From: Actinomycetota bacterium
GTDB taxonomy: Bacteria > Actinomycetota > Actinomycetes > Actinomycetales > Microbacteriaceae
Direction: 5' to 3'
DNA: 9,644 nt
Assembly (NCBI GenBank): GCA_009703545.1
Contig: WLFX01000027.1
Location: forward strand, 1 to 9,644
Under the pieces are notes generated by a model. It worked only from the letters and a program-made list of their open reading frames with translations. It had not been told where the DNA came from and searched no databases. Shown piece by piece: positions 8,070-9,644 of the stretch. Every line of letters begins with the position of its first letter. Within the stretch, counting starts at the first letter, position 1. The position numbers and the translations under genes were made by a program.

Positions 8070-9232
8070 TTCGAGTCCTCCGTCGGTTCGACGGGTGGCA
8101 CTCCTTCGACCAGTTTGGTTAGCTCGCTATCCGTTAACGGAGCGGGTTCGTCTTCACGCGGTTCACCGTAGCCGAGTTCGGTGACATCGGTCGGTTCCTC
8201 GAGCCATTCGGTGTGGAACTCAATCGTTTCGTCCGGCGAGAAGTGGTTCTCGGTGAGTCGGGCATAACGACGCCACTGGGCAGCTTCGTCGGCACGACCC
8301 ATCTCTTCGAGAACCTCGGCGTTCGCGTCAAACAATGCAACACACTCCGGCGTCGCGTTAGTCGGGTCGAGTTGCGGAATCTGAAGTTCGGCGTAGGCGC
8401 GATCGGTTTCGTCTCGGTCGAGGCGAATGCCCGAAAGGACAATGGCCAGGTCGATTTGCGCTTCGCGTGGCAGTTTCTCTCGGTCGAGTTCGCGGGCAAT
8501 CTTGAGCCCCTCGTTCGACCGGTCAAGCCCGCGAAGACAATCGATGATGAGCGCAATCTGATCATTCGAGCCCGAAATGCGCTGTGCAGTTCGCAATTCG
8601 GCAAGGGCCAACGTGAAATCCTGGTTCACGTAGGCCATAATTCCCACTGTTTCCCGCACAATCGCGAGACGTGACGCACGGTTTTTTGCCGCAATGGCGT
8701 GTTGGAGCGCTCGCGGCGCATCGACCTCTGCATAGAAGGACGCGGCTTCCAGGTGGCGACCGACGACCATCGCATTGTCTTCGCTCAGGGTCGACAAATC
8801 ACGAAGCACAGCGCGGTCCAGTTCCTTGCCCGCGAAACGGTTCTCGAGTTCAGGTTCCATCTCGCGGATAGCCTTGCGCTGTTCTTCGCTCGGACGAAAA
8901 CGAGGGAATTCCTCTTCGCGCGGTTCGGGACGCGAGCCTTCAGGACGACCGTCACGACTAAACGGCTTACGTTCACCCGGTTTCCCGTCACGACTAAACG
9001 GCTTACGTTCACCCGGTTTCCCGTCACGACTAAACGGCTTCCGCTCACCGTCACGCGCGGGTCGTTCGCCCCGCGGTCGATCGCTTCCGTTTTTAGGCGC
9101 GCCAAAACGGCCCGAACTCGGTTTGCCCGATGAAGGGCGTCCCGAGTTGGGCCTGCTGCTACTGGAGTCATCACGGCGCGGTCGACGGTCACGACCGTTC
9201 GGGTCGTTTTTATCGTCGCGTTCGTCGCTCAT
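8066..9232 (-). CDS. TPR-like helical protein with long disordered, repeat-bearing N-terminus
   Basis: A 388-residue protein of unknown function. Residues 1 to about 112 are low-complexity and probably disordered: rich in R, K, S, P, G and D, strongly basic, with three tandem copies of GERKPFSRDGKP at 62-97. From about 113 to 330 the sequence is helical and resembles degenerate tetratricopeptide repeats, for example the helix pairs around DAPRALQHAIAAKN (171-184) and FTLALAELRTAQRI (206-219). The last 50 residues are acidic. There is no signal peptide or membrane segment. Actinobacteria commonly encode such a TPR-like protein just before this HAD gene (Rv1691 in M. tuberculosis), which supports a real conserved gene. 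The basic tail would suit nucleic acid binding, but this is inference. I start it at the ATG at 9232 because of a clear ribosome site; an in-frame GTG/ATG-type start at 9256 would fall within the terminator region. Confidence 0.85.
   Translation of the reverse strand: MSDERDDKNDPNGRDRRPRRDDSSSSRPNSGRPSSGKPSSGRFGAPKNGSDRPRGERPARDGERKPFSRDGKPGERKPFSRDGKPGERKPFSRDGRPEGSRPEPREEEFPRFRPSEEQRKAIREMEPELENRFAGKELDRAVLRDLSTLSEDNAMVVGRHLEAASFYAEVDAPRALQHAIAAKNRASRLAIVRETVGIMAYVNQDFTLALAELRTAQRISGSNDQIALIIDCLRGLDRSNEGLKIARELDREKLPREAQIDLAIVLSGIRLDRDETDRAYAELQIPQLDPTNATPECVALFDANAEVLEEMGRADEAAQWRRYARLTENHFSPDETIEFHTEWLEEPTDVTELGYGEPREDEPAPLTDSELTKLVEGVPPVEPTEDSK
8076..8081 (-). promoter_or_regulatory. Ribosome binding site of the HAD phosphatase gene
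   Basis: GGAGGA on the minus strand, six bases before the ATG at 8069 and inside the last codons of the TPR-like gene. It supports the ATG at 8069 as the true start. Confidence 0.8.
8942..9049 (-). repeat. 36-bp in-frame tandem repeat, three units
   Basis: Three adjacent 36-bp units inside the TPR-like gene, coding GERKPFSRDGKP twice and GERKPFSRDGRP once. At the DNA level the plus-strand stretches 8951-8986 and 8987-9022 are identical, and the third copy from 9023 diverges after 18 bases. Perfect identity, including third codon positions, points to recent duplication or ongoing slippage. Copy number could vary between strains without breaking the frame. Confidence 0.95.
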
Positions 9233-9241
9233 GATCTCTTT

Positions 9242-9247
9242 CTCCTT
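9242..9247 (-). promoter_or_regulatory. Ribosome binding site of the TPR-like gene
   Basis: AAGGAG on the minus strand, nine bases before the ATG at 9232. It begins only seven bases after the end of the terminator hairpin stem, so it sits where a terminator's trailing U-tract would normally be. Confidence 0.8.
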
Positions 9248-9254
9248 AATAAAC

Positions 9255-9288
9255 ACGAATGACCACCCCCGAGAGGGTGGCCATTCGT
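9255..9288 (-). terminator. Terminator-like hairpin after the rRNA operon
   Basis: A 14-bp stem (9255-9268 pairing with 9275-9288) with a 6-nt loop; all pairs are Watson-Crick except one G-U in RNA read from the minus strand. The arm 5'-ACGAATGGCCACCC is followed by GGGTGGTCATTCGT. It lies about eight bases after the 5S rRNA 3' end and is followed by GTTTATT, a short and imperfect U-rich tail. Position and strength suit the intrinsic terminator of the rRNA operon. The weak tail, and the gene starting straight after it, leave room for read-through. Confidence 0.85.
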
Positions 9289-9296
9289 AAATTAAG

Positions 9297-9414
9297 TCCG
9301 GCGGTGTCCTACTCTCCCACAGGGTCCCCCCTGCAGTACCATCGGCGCAGGTGGTCTTAGCTTCCGGGTTCGGAATGTAACCGGGCGTTTCCCCACCGCT
9401 ATGGCCGCCGAAAC
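9297..9414 (-). rRNA. rrf: 5S ribosomal RNA
   Basis: About 118 nt, complete. Read on the minus strand it starts GTTTCGGCGGCCATAGC and ends ACACCGCCGGAC. The two ends pair as helix I (UUCGGCGG with CCGCCGGA, eight pairs with one wobble). Internal 5S hallmarks are present, such as CCCGGTTACATTCCGAACCC and GTGGGAGAGTAGG. Exact ends may be off by one to three bases. It follows the 23S gene on the same strand, in the normal rRNA operon order, with no tRNA in the spacer. Confidence 0.97.
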
Positions 9415-9436
9415 ACTATTGATTTATCAGTCTTCG

Positions 9437-9454
9437 GCACACATAAATGTGTGC
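9437..9454 (-). other. Hairpin in the 23S-5S spacer (5S-proximal)
   Basis: A perfect inverted repeat, GCACACAT followed by ATGTGTGC around two A/T bases; realistically a 7-bp stem with a 4-nt loop. It lies 23 nt upstream of the 5S start. Hairpins here usually serve as RNase processing sites for the rRNA precursor; that role is inferred from position. Confidence 0.7.
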
Positions 9455-9456
9455 GC

Positions 9457-9481
9457 GGTTCTTGACCGTCAATCAAGAACC
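9457..9481 (-). other. Hairpin in the 23S-5S spacer (23S-proximal)
   Basis: A perfect 9-bp stem, GGTTCTTGA (9473-9481) with TCAAGAACC (9457-9465), and a 7-nt loop. It has no U-tract after it, so it is not a good terminator. With the neighbouring hairpin two bases away it makes a stacked double structure in the precursor RNA, probably a processing or antitermination-related element. This is inference from position and structure only. Confidence 0.7.
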
Positions 9482-9518
9482 ACAAAGTGGACGCGAGTTT
9501 ATGTTACATAGATGTGTA

Positions 9519-9644
9519 ATCAAGTCATCGGCTTATTAGTACTGGTCAGCTCCACGAGTCTTTAGTCCTCGCTTCCACATCCAGCCTATCAACCCAGTCG
9601 TCTACTGGGAGCCTCTCGACCTCGAAGGTCATGGAAATCTCATC
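9519..9644 (-). rRNA. rrl: 23S ribosomal RNA, 3' end only
   Basis: The last roughly 125 nt of the large-subunit rRNA; the gene continues past the right edge of the window. On the minus strand it contains the conserved 3'-terminal stretches GGGTTGATAGGC, GGATGTGGAAGC and GACCAGTACTAATAAGCCG, ending near GATGACTTGAT. The precise 3' end cannot be fixed without the 5' partner strand, so 9519 is approximate within about five bases. A 16S gene would be expected further right. Confidence 0.96.

Noticed and set aside
8951..9049. 36-bp direct repeats, a length typical of CRISPR repeats
   Set aside because: The copies are directly adjacent without spacers and in frame within a coding sequence, so they are a coding tandem repeat.
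9233..9256. Upstream start of the TPR-like protein at 9256
   Set aside because: It would put the ribosome site inside the terminator hairpin, whereas ATG at 9232 has a well-spaced AAGGAG.
9440..9476. TTGACG in the 23S-5S spacer as a -35 box for a 5S or downstream promoter
   Set aside because: It falls in a hairpin loop, and no acceptable -10 hexamer is found 16-19 bases downstream.

Overview
The window looks like a piece of an actinobacterial chromosome. It carries one gene run, entirely on the minus strand, with ordinary housekeeping content. The order (reading 5'->3' on the minus strand) is 23S rRNA, 5S rRNA, TPR-like protein, HAD phosphatase, a 41-residue protein, tlyA, nadK, recN, pyrG, xerD, parA-like, scpA. 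Apart from the rRNA genes, this matches the order I know from Mycobacterium tuberculosis (Rv1691, Rv1692, Rv1693, tlyA, nadK, recN, ..., pyrG, ..., xerD, ..., Rv1708, scpA). Several genes present between these in mycobacteria are absent here. The moderate GC content by eye, minimal spacers and missing intervening genes suggest a compact, possibly streamlined genome such as an aquatic Microbacteriaceae; that placement is inference.

Right end (about 9297-9644): the 3' end of a 23S rRNA gene, a spacer with two strong hairpins, a complete 5S rRNA and a strong terminator-like hairpin. Next to the hairpin, with only about 20 nt between its stem and the start codon, is the ATG of the TPR-like gene, so there is no room for a conventional promoter between the rRNA operon and the protein genes.

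Middle (3567-9232): the TPR-like protein with a disordered N-terminus containing a 12-residue triplicate repeat; the HAD class IIA phosphatase; a tiny conserved-looking ORF; TlyA rRNA 2'-O-methyltransferase; NAD kinase; and RecN. Junctions are tight: ATGA overlaps at TPR/HAD and nadK/recN, a 17-nt overlap at the small ORF/tlyA junction, 1 nt between tlyA and nadK, and 2 nt between HAD and the small ORF.

Left part (1-3536): CTP synthase, XerD recombinase, a ParA-family ATPase and the first 25 codons of ScpA, the kleisin of the SMC condensin. XerD, ParA and ScpA all act in chromosome resolution and segregation, while RecN acts in double-strand break repair. The whole stretch can be read as one long operon, or a few coupled ones, behind the rRNA genes.

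I found no mobile element, CRISPR array, defence island or clearly undescribed system. The most interesting points are the junction between the rRNA terminator and the first protein gene, the repeat-bearing TPR-like protein, and the tiny protein overlapping tlyA.
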